From Chryseobacterium caseinilyticum (lineage in GTDB: Bacteria; Bacteroidota; Bacteroidia; Flavobacteriales; Weeksellaceae): a stretch of 64,000 nt of DNA. The stretch lies in the NCBI RefSeq assembly GCF_014837145.1, contig NZ_JACYFS010000003.1, positions 287,494 to 351,493 of the forward strand, in the 5' to 3' direction. The position numbers and the translations under genes were made by a program. Position 1 is the first letter of the stretch. Every line of letters starts with the position of its first letter. Shown here one piece after another: positions 45,600 through 54,625 of this stretch. A model generated the notes under the pieces. That model had not been told where the DNA came from and searched no databases. It was given only the letters and a program-made list of their open reading frames with translations.

Positions 45600-45656
45600 T
45601 AAAAATTAAGTTGATAAAGTATATTTCAGTATTTTTACTTTCAAATTAAAAAAGCA

Positions 45657-46451
45657 ATGAAATTTCAGGGGCAAATTTTAAAAATGACGAGTTTTGATGC
45701 TCAGCCTATACAATATTATCTGAATCTCTCCAACGATCTTATTCACATGAATGAATTGTTTGGGAAAGATTTGTCAATAAAGCACATAGGTTTTCAATGT
45801 GTTAATTGTAATTTGGATAAGGCTATTTACAGAATGGGTTTCTGCAAAAGCTGCTTCTTCGAAAGCCCGTATGCCAGTGATACCATTATTCGTCCGGAGC
45901 TTTCTACAGCGCATTTGGGCGTTGGTGAAAGAGATCTTGACGTGGAAAAACAAATTCAGCTGCAGCCGCACACTGTTTACTTAGCTTACACAGGCGATGT
46001 GAAAGTAGGTGTTACCAGAAATTCGCAAATTCCTACACGATGGATTGATCAGGGAGCAACGTTTGCTCTTCCGATTGCACGAACAGAGAATCGCTACGAA
46101 GCCGGAATGATAGAAGTTGCCCTGAAAGAGCATGTTGCCGATAAAACCAACTGGCGCAAGATGCTTCAGGACGATTTTGAGGATGAGATTGATTTGCAGG
46201 ATTTTCAGCAGAAAATCAGAGAGTATTTCCCTGAAGATTTCCAGAAGTTCTATTCAGAAGGCGAAAATATGTGGAAGTTTGATTACCCTTTTTCAAAACC
46301 GGAGAAAATAACTTCTTTCACTTTAGACAAAAAGCCGGAATTTACCGGAAAGTTGGTTGGAATTAAAGGGCAGTATCTGAGTTTTGAAGGTGGGAACTTT
46401 ATAAATGTGAGGGGGCATGAAGGGTATGTGATTGAGCTGGAAATTTCTTAA
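45657..46451 (+). CDS. DUF2797 family protein
   Basis: 264 residues, cytoplasmic. The N-terminal half has a C-x2-C ... C-x2-C set (CVNC and CKSC, about 49-68), probably a zinc site. The middle (TVYLAYTG, then KVGVTR, then IPTRWIDQGA and a later AGMIEVALK) has the order of a GIY-YIG nuclease fold: two short strands with Tyr and G-x-T-R, then R and E positions. That is inference; the family is uncharacterised. The next gene is 3 bp downstream. Confidence 0.75.
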   Translation: MKFQGQILKMTSFDAQPIQYYLNLSNDLIHMNELFGKDLSIKHIGFQCVNCNLDKAIYRMGFCKSCFFESPYASDTIIRPELSTAHLGVGERDLDVEKQIQLQPHTVYLAYTGDVKVGVTRNSQIPTRWIDQGATFALPIARTENRYEAGMIEVALKEHVADKTNWRKMLQDDFEDEIDLQDFQQKIREYFPEDFQKFYSEGENMWKFDYPFSKPEKITSFTLDKKPEFTGKLVGIKGQYLSFEGGNFINVRGHEGYVIELEIS

Positions 46452-46454
46452 AAA

Positions 46455-48284
46455 ATGAAAAATCTGTTCTTTTTCGTTGTATTATTTTTTATTTCTTGTA
46501 ATTCAAATTCACAGGAAATGATTGATTTGTCAAGAAAAAACATTTCATATTTCGAAAAAGATGAAGAGACGGGTTGGATTAGAGTAAATCTTCATCAACC
46601 AAATAAATGGGGATTCATAAATAAAGACAGTTTAGTTATAATTCCTTTTGAATATGATTTTTTGAATCCTTTTGAAAATGGATTGGCATATGCGAAAAAT
46701 AATGGCAAAGAATTTTTCATCACAAAAAATAATTTAAAATTAGAAGGAGATTTTGAAGCAATCAACATTTTTTCTGAAGGACTTGCTTCTGCCAGAAAAA
46801 AGCAAAAATGGGGATTTATTAATATTCAAGGGCAATTTGTGATTCCTCCTCAGTATGATAAGGTTGATTATTTTAGACCAAGTGGCTTATGCGCTGTTCA
46901 AAAAAGCGGCAAATGGGGATTTATAAATAAGAAAGGTAAAGAGATTATTCCAATTATATATCCCGAAGTTGATCAGCAAATGCTCGATACTAATGTAATT
47001 GTAAAGAAAAACGGGAAATGGGCTGTTTTCGATAATCAAGGTAAGCAGCTTGCAGATTTTATTTATGATAAAATCCATCGTACAGACATTATAGATTTTT
47101 CTAAAGATATTTTTAAAAGACATGCTTCTACCTATTTTGAAAATGGTGCAGCTCTTGTGGAAAGAAACGGCAAATTTGAGTTTATAAATTTAAAAGCTCA
47201 GGCGGCTTTTCCCAATAATAAATTTGATTCTGCAACTGTGTTCGATACCTTCAAAAATGCTATTGTAAAAAGGAAAGGGAAGTATGGAATGATAAAGACC
47301 AATGGTGAATTTAAAATCCCCTTAGAATATGATTTTATAGAACCTTACGATACCAGTCATGGAGTTTACTCCGAATATTATAATGCAAGAAAAGGAAAAA
47401 TTTATCACATTTTAAATAAGGAACTCAAAGAAATAGGACTTTCTTATGAGCCTGTTTACAATGCTTTTACAATAGATGATCCAATCATAATTTTTAAAAA
47501 TCTGAAAAATAAGTTTGGAATGGTTGATTGGCAAGGTGAAACTTTGATACCTTTTGTATATGACAGAATGGATGAAATTGAGGGAACACCATTTCTGAGT
47601 GTTGCAATTGGGGATAGTTTTGGAATCATTGATGAAAAGGGACAGATCAAAATTCCTCTTCAATACCACGAAATATACCCGCTCTATGATAAATTTGATG
47701 ACGAAGAACTAAGTAAAAAAAATTTGTTTATTGCAGACAATAAAGTAATTAACATCAATAACAAAGTGCTAATTGACGGATATAATTTGATTGTACCCAT
47801 TTTCAATAATCATAACTATTTTATTATTTCCAAGAATAAAAAGTTTGGGATCATTGATGTCAACAGAAAAATAATTCTTCCTTTAGAATACGATGAAATT
47901 TCAAATTGGACTGAATATGGACCGCGACATTCTAAATTTATTGTAAAAAATGGAAAAATAGGTTTAATTGATCACGAAACCTTCAAAATTACGATACCAC
48001 CGATTTATGATAAATTTAGTTATCTCAATGGCTTAATTTTCGCTAAGAAACAAAACAAAGCTGGGATTATAAATGAAGAAGGAAAAATTTTATGTGATTT
48101 TATTTATGATGAAATTTATCCTAATCTAAATGATTTCTACAGATATGATAATCAAGAGCCAAGAATTTATGCAAGAAACGGAAATGCTTATTTTCAGATT
48201 GATGCTAAAGGAAAAGTTTTAAAATCAAACCTAACTAGAAAAAATGTAATGGAACATTCTGAAATTCCCGTCATCAATAAATAA
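46455..48284 (+). CDS. WG-repeat protein
   Basis: 609 residues with an N-terminal signal, possibly a lipoprotein (SCNSNSQ at about 15). About eleven WG repeats with cores such as KWGFINKD, KFGMVDWQ, SFGIIDEK and KIGLIDHE are spread over 45-560, each with following P-x-Y-D patterns. WG repeats form beta-rich scaffolds at the cell surface or in the periplasm. It starts 3 bp after the DUF2797 gene. No enzymatic motif. Confidence 0.85.
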   Translation: MKNLFFFVVLFFISCNSNSQEMIDLSRKNISYFEKDEETGWIRVNLHQPNKWGFINKDSLVIIPFEYDFLNPFENGLAYAKNNGKEFFITKNNLKLEGDFEAINIFSEGLASARKKQKWGFINIQGQFVIPPQYDKVDYFRPSGLCAVQKSGKWGFINKKGKEIIPIIYPEVDQQMLDTNVIVKKNGKWAVFDNQGKQLADFIYDKIHRTDIIDFSKDIFKRHASTYFENGAALVERNGKFEFINLKAQAAFPNNKFDSATVFDTFKNAIVKRKGKYGMIKTNGEFKIPLEYDFIEPYDTSHGVYSEYYNARKGKIYHILNKELKEIGLSYEPVYNAFTIDDPIIIFKNLKNKFGMVDWQGETLIPFVYDRMDEIEGTPFLSVAIGDSFGIIDEKGQIKIPLQYHEIYPLYDKFDDEELSKKNLFIADNKVININNKVLIDGYNLIVPIFNNHNYFIISKNKKFGIIDVNRKIILPLEYDEISNWTEYGPRHSKFIVKNGKIGLIDHETFKITIPPIYDKFSYLNGLIFAKKQNKAGIINEEGKILCDFIYDEIYPNLNDFYRYDNQEPRIYARNGNAYFQIDAKGKVLKSNLTRKNVMEHSEIPVINK

Positions 48285-48350
48285 CAAATACAGGAATGGT
48301 TACTTTCACCAAGTAATAAGTGAAAATCAATAATTCAACAGAAATAAATC

Positions 48351-50957
48351 ATGAAAAAACCCTGGGTTAGAAAGCTTTTAATAGGTCTTGGAATTTTCTT
48401 CGGACTGATTCTGATTGCCAATTTTGCTCTCAATATCTGGCTCAAAACCCAGCTTCCTGATTACGTTAAAAAAAATACAGACTACAAAGTATCGTATAAA
48501 AGGATGGATGTGGATCTTATGACCGGAAATATTTTTGCTTCCGCGATTGAAGTAGAATCCAAAAATCCGACAAACACACAGGTGATTGGTTTGAAGGGAA
48601 GTATTGACACTTTAAAAATCAGCCGTTTTGGAATTTTTGATGCTGTATTTAATAAAAAAATCAGTTCTACCGATCTCCTGTTGGCAAATCCGAATCTTGA
48701 AATTACACTAGCTGATGCTGTTGATAAGAAAACTGGGAAAAAGAAAAATCCGGTTTCCTTTGAAAATATAAGAATCAGAAATGGTAAAATAACGGTTTTT
48801 AAACCAACAAAAGAAAAGTTTTTAAGTGTTCAGGATTTAGATTTAATTGTAGAAAATCTTGAAACAACCGAAGATGTAGTGGAAGATAAACTGCCTGTAG
48901 TTTTCGACAGCTACAGCATTCGGGGAGAGAATTTCTTCTTTCAGCCCAATACAATTTACCAGCTTACCATTGCGAAAATTACGACGAAAGACGGACAGAT
49001 GTCTGTAGAAAATTTTTACCTGAAACCATTGGTGAGTTTCGATGATTTTAAAAAGAATTTTCCCATGCAGAAGCAGCTTTTAGAGTTTGCCGTTCCGCAG
49101 ATGAATTTCAAGGATATTACTTTAAAAAAAAATAAAGTTTCGCTTTCCGGTGCTCATTTTATCAACCCGCGTTTTTTAGTTTACACCAACAATGCTGTCG
49201 CTTCCAAAAAAGAAAAAAAGCCGTTCAATTTTGATATTGATCTGAAAGGCGTTCAGATTACCAACGCATCTGCTCAGCTTATAAAACCAGACGGAACCGA
49301 CCTTTTGCTGGCAAAAAAACTAAATCTTTCGGTTAATGACCTTGTTTTTAATAAAGAGACTTCATCTCAGGTAATTCCTGTGCATTATAGCGGTTTTAAA
49401 TTTAGTGGTGAGGATATTTTGCTGGCTGCCAATAACTATATTCATTTTAGAAACATTAATATTAATCCTAAAAATGGCTCATTTAATGAAATTGCAGTTA
49501 CAAATCCGGGCAATAAAACTGATTTAAAACTTAAACAAATTGCGTTCAATATTAACGACTGGAAGATTGAGGACAAAAAACTCAATCTGGATGTAAAAAA
49601 TGTCCTGGTGGATGGCGTTGCCGGAGTATACATTCCTTCTGGCGAAAAGGCAGTGAAGAAAAAGCAAAATTTTGCAGGTATTCAGTTTCCTGTAACGATC
49701 AGAAATATTCAGCTGAAAAATTCAGATTTTACTTTAGATAAAGATAATCAGCCGTTATCATTCAAACAGCTCAATGCGCAAATCAGCAATCTGGAAATTG
49801 CTCCCAGGACAGATAATTCCGGTCTCGCCTTTAAAGTAAAAGATTACAGTCTTTCCTCATCCAATTTTTCCTATAAAACAAAATTTTATCTGATGACTGT
49901 CGGAAATTTAAATTTAGCTAAAAACAAGGCGGTCATCAGTAATTTTGCGATGAAGCCACTGGTTTCAAGAGCTCAGTTTATCAAAATGATTCCGGTTGAA
50001 AGTGATCTGTATGATCTTAAATTTTCTCAGATTTCTGCTGCCGGCGACTTGGATTTCTTCTCGGAAAACAAATCGATTCGCGCAAGCAACGTAACAATTT
50101 CAAATGCCAATGCCAATATTTTCAGAAGTAAAGTTCCTGCGGATGATCCGAAAATAAAACCGTTATATTCTAAAATGTTGAGATCGATCAACATCCCGAT
50201 GTTTGTTGACCATTTATACCTCAAAAATTCCTATCTCGAATACGAAGAAGACACAAAAAAAAGTGACGGACCGGGAAAACTGACCTTCAGCAACTTCAAT
50301 ATGCACGTGCAAAATCTGAATTCTGCCAAAATGAAAGGAAAACCGACCGAAGTTAAAATTAAAATCGACTGTTCTTTCCTCAATGCTTCGCCACTTTCTG
50401 TCAACTGGAATTTTAATACGGCAGATCAAAGTGACCGTTTCAGAATTGCCGGCCGCGCAACGGGAATTCCTGCATCATCGCTGAATGCGTTTATCGTTCC
50501 TTATATGAATGTTTCTGCAACCGGCACGATTCAGGAGATGCTTTTTGATTTTAAAGGTAATCCGAAAGGTTTAGGAGGAAGTTTTAAATTAAAACATAAA
50601 GATTTAAAAATCGCCCTCTTAGATAAACAGACGAAGGCAAAGAAAAATCTGCTGAGTGCCGTCGCAAATGTTTTCATTAAGAGTACTTCCGACAAATTCC
50701 CTGAATCTGTGGAAGTGGAAGGTGTTGAGCGTGATCCGACAAAATCGTTCTTCAATATGTTCTGGAAAGGGATCGAAGACGGTCTGAAGAAAACGCTCAT
50801 CGGCGAGAGCCTTGCTAAAACTACGGAAACTGTAAAAGATGTGACAAAATCTGTGAAAGAAGAAGCAAAATCTCCATCAAAAACAGAAGAACCTCCAAAG
50901 AAAAAAGGCTTTATGAAAGGCGTATTCAGGAAAAAAGAAAAATCCGAAACTAAGTAA
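48351..50957 (+). CDS. AsmA-like/DUF748 envelope protein
   Basis: 868 residues: short cytoplasmic N-terminus, one anchor (about 10-30, LLIGLGIFFGLILIANFALN) and a long periplasmic beta-rich region, then a Lys/Pro-rich C-terminus (KKKGFMKGVFRKKEK). The anchor-plus-repeat layout and the MDVDLMTGNIFASAIEVESKNP opening are typical of AsmA/DUF748 proteins, which include lipid-transport bridges between inner and outer membranes. No conserved catalytic site. Confidence 0.8.
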   Translation: MKKPWVRKLLIGLGIFFGLILIANFALNIWLKTQLPDYVKKNTDYKVSYKRMDVDLMTGNIFASAIEVESKNPTNTQVIGLKGSIDTLKISRFGIFDAVFNKKISSTDLLLANPNLEITLADAVDKKTGKKKNPVSFENIRIRNGKITVFKPTKEKFLSVQDLDLIVENLETTEDVVEDKLPVVFDSYSIRGENFFFQPNTIYQLTIAKITTKDGQMSVENFYLKPLVSFDDFKKNFPMQKQLLEFAVPQMNFKDITLKKNKVSLSGAHFINPRFLVYTNNAVASKKEKKPFNFDIDLKGVQITNASAQLIKPDGTDLLLAKKLNLSVNDLVFNKETSSQVIPVHYSGFKFSGEDILLAANNYIHFRNININPKNGSFNEIAVTNPGNKTDLKLKQIAFNINDWKIEDKKLNLDVKNVLVDGVAGVYIPSGEKAVKKKQNFAGIQFPVTIRNIQLKNSDFTLDKDNQPLSFKQLNAQISNLEIAPRTDNSGLAFKVKDYSLSSSNFSYKTKFYLMTVGNLNLAKNKAVISNFAMKPLVSRAQFIKMIPVESDLYDLKFSQISAAGDLDFFSENKSIRASNVTISNANANIFRSKVPADDPKIKPLYSKMLRSINIPMFVDHLYLKNSYLEYEEDTKKSDGPGKLTFSNFNMHVQNLNSAKMKGKPTEVKIKIDCSFLNASPLSVNWNFNTADQSDRFRIAGRATGIPASSLNAFIVPYMNVSATGTIQEMLFDFKGNPKGLGGSFKLKHKDLKIALLDKQTKAKKNLLSAVANVFIKSTSDKFPESVEVEGVERDPTKSFFNMFWKGIEDGLKKTLIGESLAKTTETVKDVTKSVKEEAKSPSKTEEPPKKKGFMKGVFRKKEKSETK

Positions 50958-50975
50958 TCAGTTTCGGATTTAATT
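50941..50975. terminator. terminator overlapping the AsmA-like stop codon
   Basis: AATCCGAAACT (50941-50951) and AGTTTCGGATT (50960-50970) make an 11-bp perfect stem; the stop codon is in the loop. Followed by TTAATTTT on + and flanked by A-rich sequence for the convergent gene. Confidence 0.75.
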
Positions 50976-50989
50976 TTATAAAATTTTTT

Positions 50990-51343
50990 TCAGTCAATGC
51001 TGAATTCATCGTCTTCTTCTACCGGAATATCTCTTAAAAATTCATCAAATTTATGTCCGGGATAATTGCTTTCTGCGCCATAGGAATCTAAAATAAAACC
51101 GATGTTTCTCTCGTGGTCTTTCACTACATAGAGCACGGCACTGTCTGCGGGGTTGCTGTCACCTTCAAAACGGTAGGTTCTTAAAATGGTGAGGTTGATC
51201 GGTTCATATGTTCTTTCAGAATTGTCCAGTTTCATATTTCCTTCCTCATCCATTCTGTATTCTCTGTGAATTCCTCTCTGGGCGAGTCTGGTCATTACCT
51301 GGCTCAGCGTGGTCATTTGGTCACCTGTATCTTTGTTTTCCAT
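50990..51343 (-). CDS. cytoplasmic protein of unknown function (117 aa)
   Basis: Acidic at the C-terminus (PVEEDDEFSID). Includes MTRLAQRGIHREYRMDE and VVKDHERNIGFILDSYG. No signal peptide or membrane helix. It is convergent with the AsmA-like gene. No family recognised. Confidence 0.6.
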   Translation of the reverse strand: MENKDTGDQMTTLSQVMTRLAQRGIHREYRMDEEGNMKLDNSERTYEPINLTILRTYRFEGDSNPADSAVLYVVKDHERNIGFILDSYGAESNYPGHKFDEFLRDIPVEEDDEFSID

Positions 51344-51483
51344 AATAATATTTTTAGTTTCAAACTACAATTATCAAACCACAAAATAAGGATATAAAAA
51401 TCTGTTCTTTAACAAAATTTATTATTGCCACCATTTCAAAAGGTACATTATTTGCTTTCGTCTAAAACAAAAAATTTCATAAT

Positions 51484-51675
51484 ATGAAAAAAGAAGCAGG
51501 AATTTTACTTGCAGGAGGAATAGGCCTTCTGGCTGCATTAAGTTTTATCGGAATCAAGAAGATATTGGAAAAAAAACAGAAGAAATACAACGATTACTAT
51601 GGTGACTATCATAGACATCACGACAGAGTAGATGCCGAAGATGAGCACGGTGTAGAGTATTTTGCTATGAAATAA
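51484..51675 (+). CDS. small membrane protein (63 aa)
   Basis: One hydrophobic helix (about 6-25, AGILLAGGIGLLAALSFIGI) followed by a basic then His/Asp-rich C-terminus (DYHRHHDRVDAEDEHG). The His-rich end may bind metal. Single-gene unit ending before a terminator. Confidence 0.55.
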   Translation: MKKEAGILLAGGIGLLAALSFIGIKKILEKKQKKYNDYYGDYHRHHDRVDAEDEHGVEYFAMK

Positions 51676-51717
51676 CAAACCGCAGAAGTAGTATACAATT
51701 ATATTTGTCTTACAATT

Positions 51718-51755
51718 TCCGGCATTTCCAAATTTTTGGTGTGCCGGATTTTTTT
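51718..51755 (+). terminator. intrinsic terminator
   Basis: TCCGGCA (51718-51724) pairs with TGCCGGA (51742-51748), followed by seven T. Confidence 0.75.
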
Positions 51756-51819
51756 GTGGAAAACTTCAGTCTTAAAACTTATTACTTTATAATATTCCGG
51801 TTATATTTTTACAGGAACA

Positions 51820-52863
51820 ATGAAAGACGAAAATATCATAAAAGGCCAGGGAGCACAGCGAAACGTCAACAACCGTTTTGACAGATATACTTTTGAGCCC
51901 GATGATGAAGATCTTGAAAATGTAAAAACCACTTTCACGGAAGTCTTTCCCAAGACCATTGTTAATCAAGTCAAAAGCGCCGATTTGCCAATGGAATATT
52001 CTATGAATCCTTATCAGGGCTGCGAGCACGGCTGTTCGTATTGTTTTGCAAGACCGACCCATGAATACTGGGGCTACAGTGCCGGAATTGATTTTGAAAG
52101 AAAAATCATGGTCAAAAAAAATGCTCCTGAATTGTTGGAGAAATTTTTCAGAAAAAGAGGTTATCAGCCTTTACCCATCTTGCTTTCCGGCAACACCGAT
52201 TGCTATCAGCCTGCGGAAAGACAGTTTGAAATTACAAGAAAGTTGTTGCAGGTTTGTCTCGACTACAGACATCCTGTAAATATTCTCACCAAAAACGCCT
52301 TGGTTCTGCGGGATTTGGATATTCTGAAACCGATGGCTGAACAGAATTTGGTTTCAGTTTCTCTGAGCATTCCCACCATCAACGAAGAATTACGTCGAAA
52401 AATGGAACCGAGAACAAGTTCAGCAAAAAATAAGCTGAAAGCTGTAGAAATTCTGTCTCAAAACGGAATACCTACTCACGTGATGGTCGCGCCAATTATT
52501 CCGGGATTGAACAGTGATGAACCATTGGGTATTTTAAAAGCAATTTCTGAAGCGGGAGCTCAAAGTTTCGGTTATACTTTGGTGAGATTAAATGATTCTG
52601 TAGAACCCGTTTTCGTCAAATGGATTGAAACTGCTTTTCCCGACAGAGCCCAAAAGGTTTTAAATTTAATCAGATCAATGCGCGGCGGAAAACTGGGTGA
52701 AAAGAAATATTTCGACAGGCAGAAAGGTGAAGGCAATATCGCAGAAATGATTCACAACACCTTTAAAATCGGCAGAAAGAAGTTTTTCGAAGGAAAAGAA
52801 TTTCCCAAACTTTCTACAGATGGTTTTACCGGGACGAGGGAACAGCAGCTGAGGTTGTTTTAG
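51820..52863 (+). CDS. PA0069-family radical SAM protein
   Basis: 347 residues. The cluster motif C-x3-C-x2-C reads GCEHGCSYC at about 67-75 in a YQGCEHGCSYCFARPTHEY context, which is typical of the spore-photolyase-like branch (PA0069 family). A further PAERQFEITRKLL and PILLSGNTDCYQ match this branch. The reaction is not established. Start supported by position near the motif; no gene within 130 bp upstream. Confidence 0.85.
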   Translation: MKDENIIKGQGAQRNVNNRFDRYTFEPDDEDLENVKTTFTEVFPKTIVNQVKSADLPMEYSMNPYQGCEHGCSYCFARPTHEYWGYSAGIDFERKIMVKKNAPELLEKFFRKRGYQPLPILLSGNTDCYQPAERQFEITRKLLQVCLDYRHPVNILTKNALVLRDLDILKPMAEQNLVSVSLSIPTINEELRRKMEPRTSSAKNKLKAVEILSQNGIPTHVMVAPIIPGLNSDEPLGILKAISEAGAQSFGYTLVRLNDSVEPVFVKWIETAFPDRAQKVLNLIRSMRGGKLGEKKYFDRQKGEGNIAEMIHNTFKIGRKKFFEGKEFPKLSTDGFTGTREQQLRLF

Positions 52864-52929
52864 ATCTGTTATTAGGATAATTAAAAACCAAGAAGAAGAA
52901 ATTTTGTACTTTTGAAAAGAAAAAATGTT

Positions 52930-53532
52930 ATGGATAATTATATTACAGATATCAGCTTGTTGGATTTGAATAAAACCTATTCATACGCAGACTATCTGCA
53001 CTGGAAATTTAAAGAAAGAGTAGAGCTCATCAAAGGTAAAATTCTGAAGATGAGTCCTGCGCCGAATCTCGTACATCAAACGGTATCCAAAAATATCAAT
53101 ATTATTCTGCATCAGTATTTAAACGGAAAAACCTGTCAGTATTTTTATGCTCCGGCGGATGTCGTATTGGTGGATATGAAAAAATCGATGCAGGAAAACA
53201 AAGATATTTTTACGGTGGTACAGCCTGATCTTTTTGTGGTTTGTGATCTTCAAAAAATTGCTGACGGCAAAAAATGTGTAGGTGCACCGGATTTGGTTAT
53301 TGAAATTCTTTCTCCGGGAAATTCTCAGAAAGAAATGGATACAAAATTTGATCTGTATCAGGAAGCAGGAGTTTCGGAATATTGGTTGGTATATCCGGAG
53401 GAAAGATCAATTAATATCTTTGTGTTGCAGGAGGGTAAGTATATTGGTTTAAAACCTTTCTCCGACGGTCAGTTGCTTACATCAACACTTTTCCCGGATT
53501 TAAAGGTAGAAACCGGCGAAGTATTCCGTTAG
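52930..53532 (+). CDS. Uma2-family (PD-(D/E)xK-like) protein
   Basis: About 200 residues. Fold features of the Uma2 family: VELIKGKILKMSPAPNLVHQ (about 27-46), YAPADVVLVD (about 75-84), VQPDLFVVCD (about 97-106) and APDLVIEILSPGNSQKEMDTKFDLY (about 117-141), where the D, E and K residues form the nuclease-type site. Biological role unclear. ATG at 52930 is preferred over the TTG at 52912. Confidence 0.8.
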   Translation: MDNYITDISLLDLNKTYSYADYLHWKFKERVELIKGKILKMSPAPNLVHQTVSKNINIILHQYLNGKTCQYFYAPADVVLVDMKKSMQENKDIFTVVQPDLFVVCDLQKIADGKKCVGAPDLVIEILSPGNSQKEMDTKFDLYQEAGVSEYWLVYPEERSINIFVLQEGKYIGLKPFSDGQLLTSTLFPDLKVETGEVFR

Positions 53533-53548
53533 AAATTACAACAGAAAA

Positions 53549-53572
53549 AAACCGAACTGAAAAGTTCGGTTT
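53549..53572. terminator. bidirectional terminator between Uma2 and oxygenase genes
   Basis: AAACCGAACT (53549-53558) and AGTTCGGTTT (53563-53572), loop GAAA; flanked by A and T runs. Confidence 0.75.
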
Positions 53573-53577
53573 CAAAA

Positions 53578-54528
53578 TTATTTCTTAATCAATCCCAGTT
53601 CAATTAATCTTTCGTGTAAAAATTCTCCGGCGGTTGTATCTTCATACAGCTTAGGATTGTTTTCATCTACACAGTTTTCAAGAGCATTCAGCGACATTTC
53701 GCTCACCGGGTGCATGAAGAAAGGTATAGAATATCTTGAAGTTCCCCACAATTCCCTTGGCGGATTGACCACTCTGTGAATCGTAGATTTTAATTTATTG
53801 TTGGTATGTCTTGAAAGCATATCTCCAACGTTGATCATCAGTTCGTCCGGTTCTGCAATGGCATCAATCCATTCGCCTTTGTGGTTTTGAACCTGAAGAC
53901 CTTTTCCCTGAGAACCCATCAGAAGAGTGATCAGGTTGATGTCTCCGTGAGCCGCAGCTCTTACTGCATCATCAGGCTCCTGCGTGATTGGCGGATAATG
54001 GATAGGTCTTAAAATAGAGTTTCCTTCTGCGATTTTATCATCAAAATAAAACTCGTCAAGACCAAGATATAATGCCAAGGCTCTCAGAACATATTTACCT
54101 GTTTTTTCAAGCATCTGGTAAGCTTCTTTACCTACTTCATTAAATTTTGGAAGCTCGTCTACAACAACGTTGTCAGGATATTCGCTTTTGTATTTGGAGT
54201 CATCCGAAACATACTGTCCGAAATGCCAGAATTCTTTAAGGTCACCTTTTTTAAATCCTTTTGCTGTTTCTTTTCCGAAGCCTACATAGCCGCGCTGTCC
54301 GCCGATTCCGGGGATTTCGTAGTTTTGTTTGGTTTCTGTGGGAAGTTCAAAGAAGTTTTTTACTTCTCCATAAAGATCGTCTACGAGTTGGTCATCAAGG
54401 AAATGTCCTTTTAAGGCAACAAAACCAATTTCTTCGTAAGCTTTTCCGATTTCATTTACAAATTTCTGTTTGCGTTCCGGGTTGTCCGAAAGGAAATCAC
54501 GCAGGTCTACACTAGGTATTTTATCCAT
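53578..54528 (-). CDS. 2-oxoglutarate/Fe(II) oxygenase, isopenicillin N synthase-like
   Basis: 316 residues. Fe(II) triad is visible: H-x-D in AAHGDINLITLL (about 192-203) and the distal H in STIHRVVNPP (about 250), with R-x-S in SRYSIPFF for 2-oxoglutarate. The N-terminal DIOX_N domain is also clear. Substrate unknown; in this lineage often linked to amino-acid or peptide hydroxylation. Confidence 0.85.
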   Translation of the reverse strand: MDKIPSVDLRDFLSDNPERKQKFVNEIGKAYEEIGFVALKGHFLDDQLVDDLYGEVKNFFELPTETKQNYEIPGIGGQRGYVGFGKETAKGFKKGDLKEFWHFGQYVSDDSKYKSEYPDNVVVDELPKFNEVGKEAYQMLEKTGKYVLRALALYLGLDEFYFDDKIAEGNSILRPIHYPPITQEPDDAVRAAAHGDINLITLLMGSQGKGLQVQNHKGEWIDAIAEPDELMINVGDMLSRHTNNKLKSTIHRVVNPPRELWGTSRYSIPFFMHPVSEMSLNALENCVDENNPKLYEDTTAGEFLHERLIELGLIKK

Positions 54529-54625
54529 TTTATAGAAATTTTACGTGGGGCTAATTTACAGAATTTTTTAAGCAAATTAAAGTTTCTTTTTAATTGTAGA
54601 TTAGATAAAAAATCTTATCAACATC

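Noticed and set aside
51700..51755. Short RNA from TATATTTG at 51700-51707 to the terminator
   Set aside because: No -33 box and a product of only about 44 nt; the hairpin is explained as the terminator of the 51484 gene.
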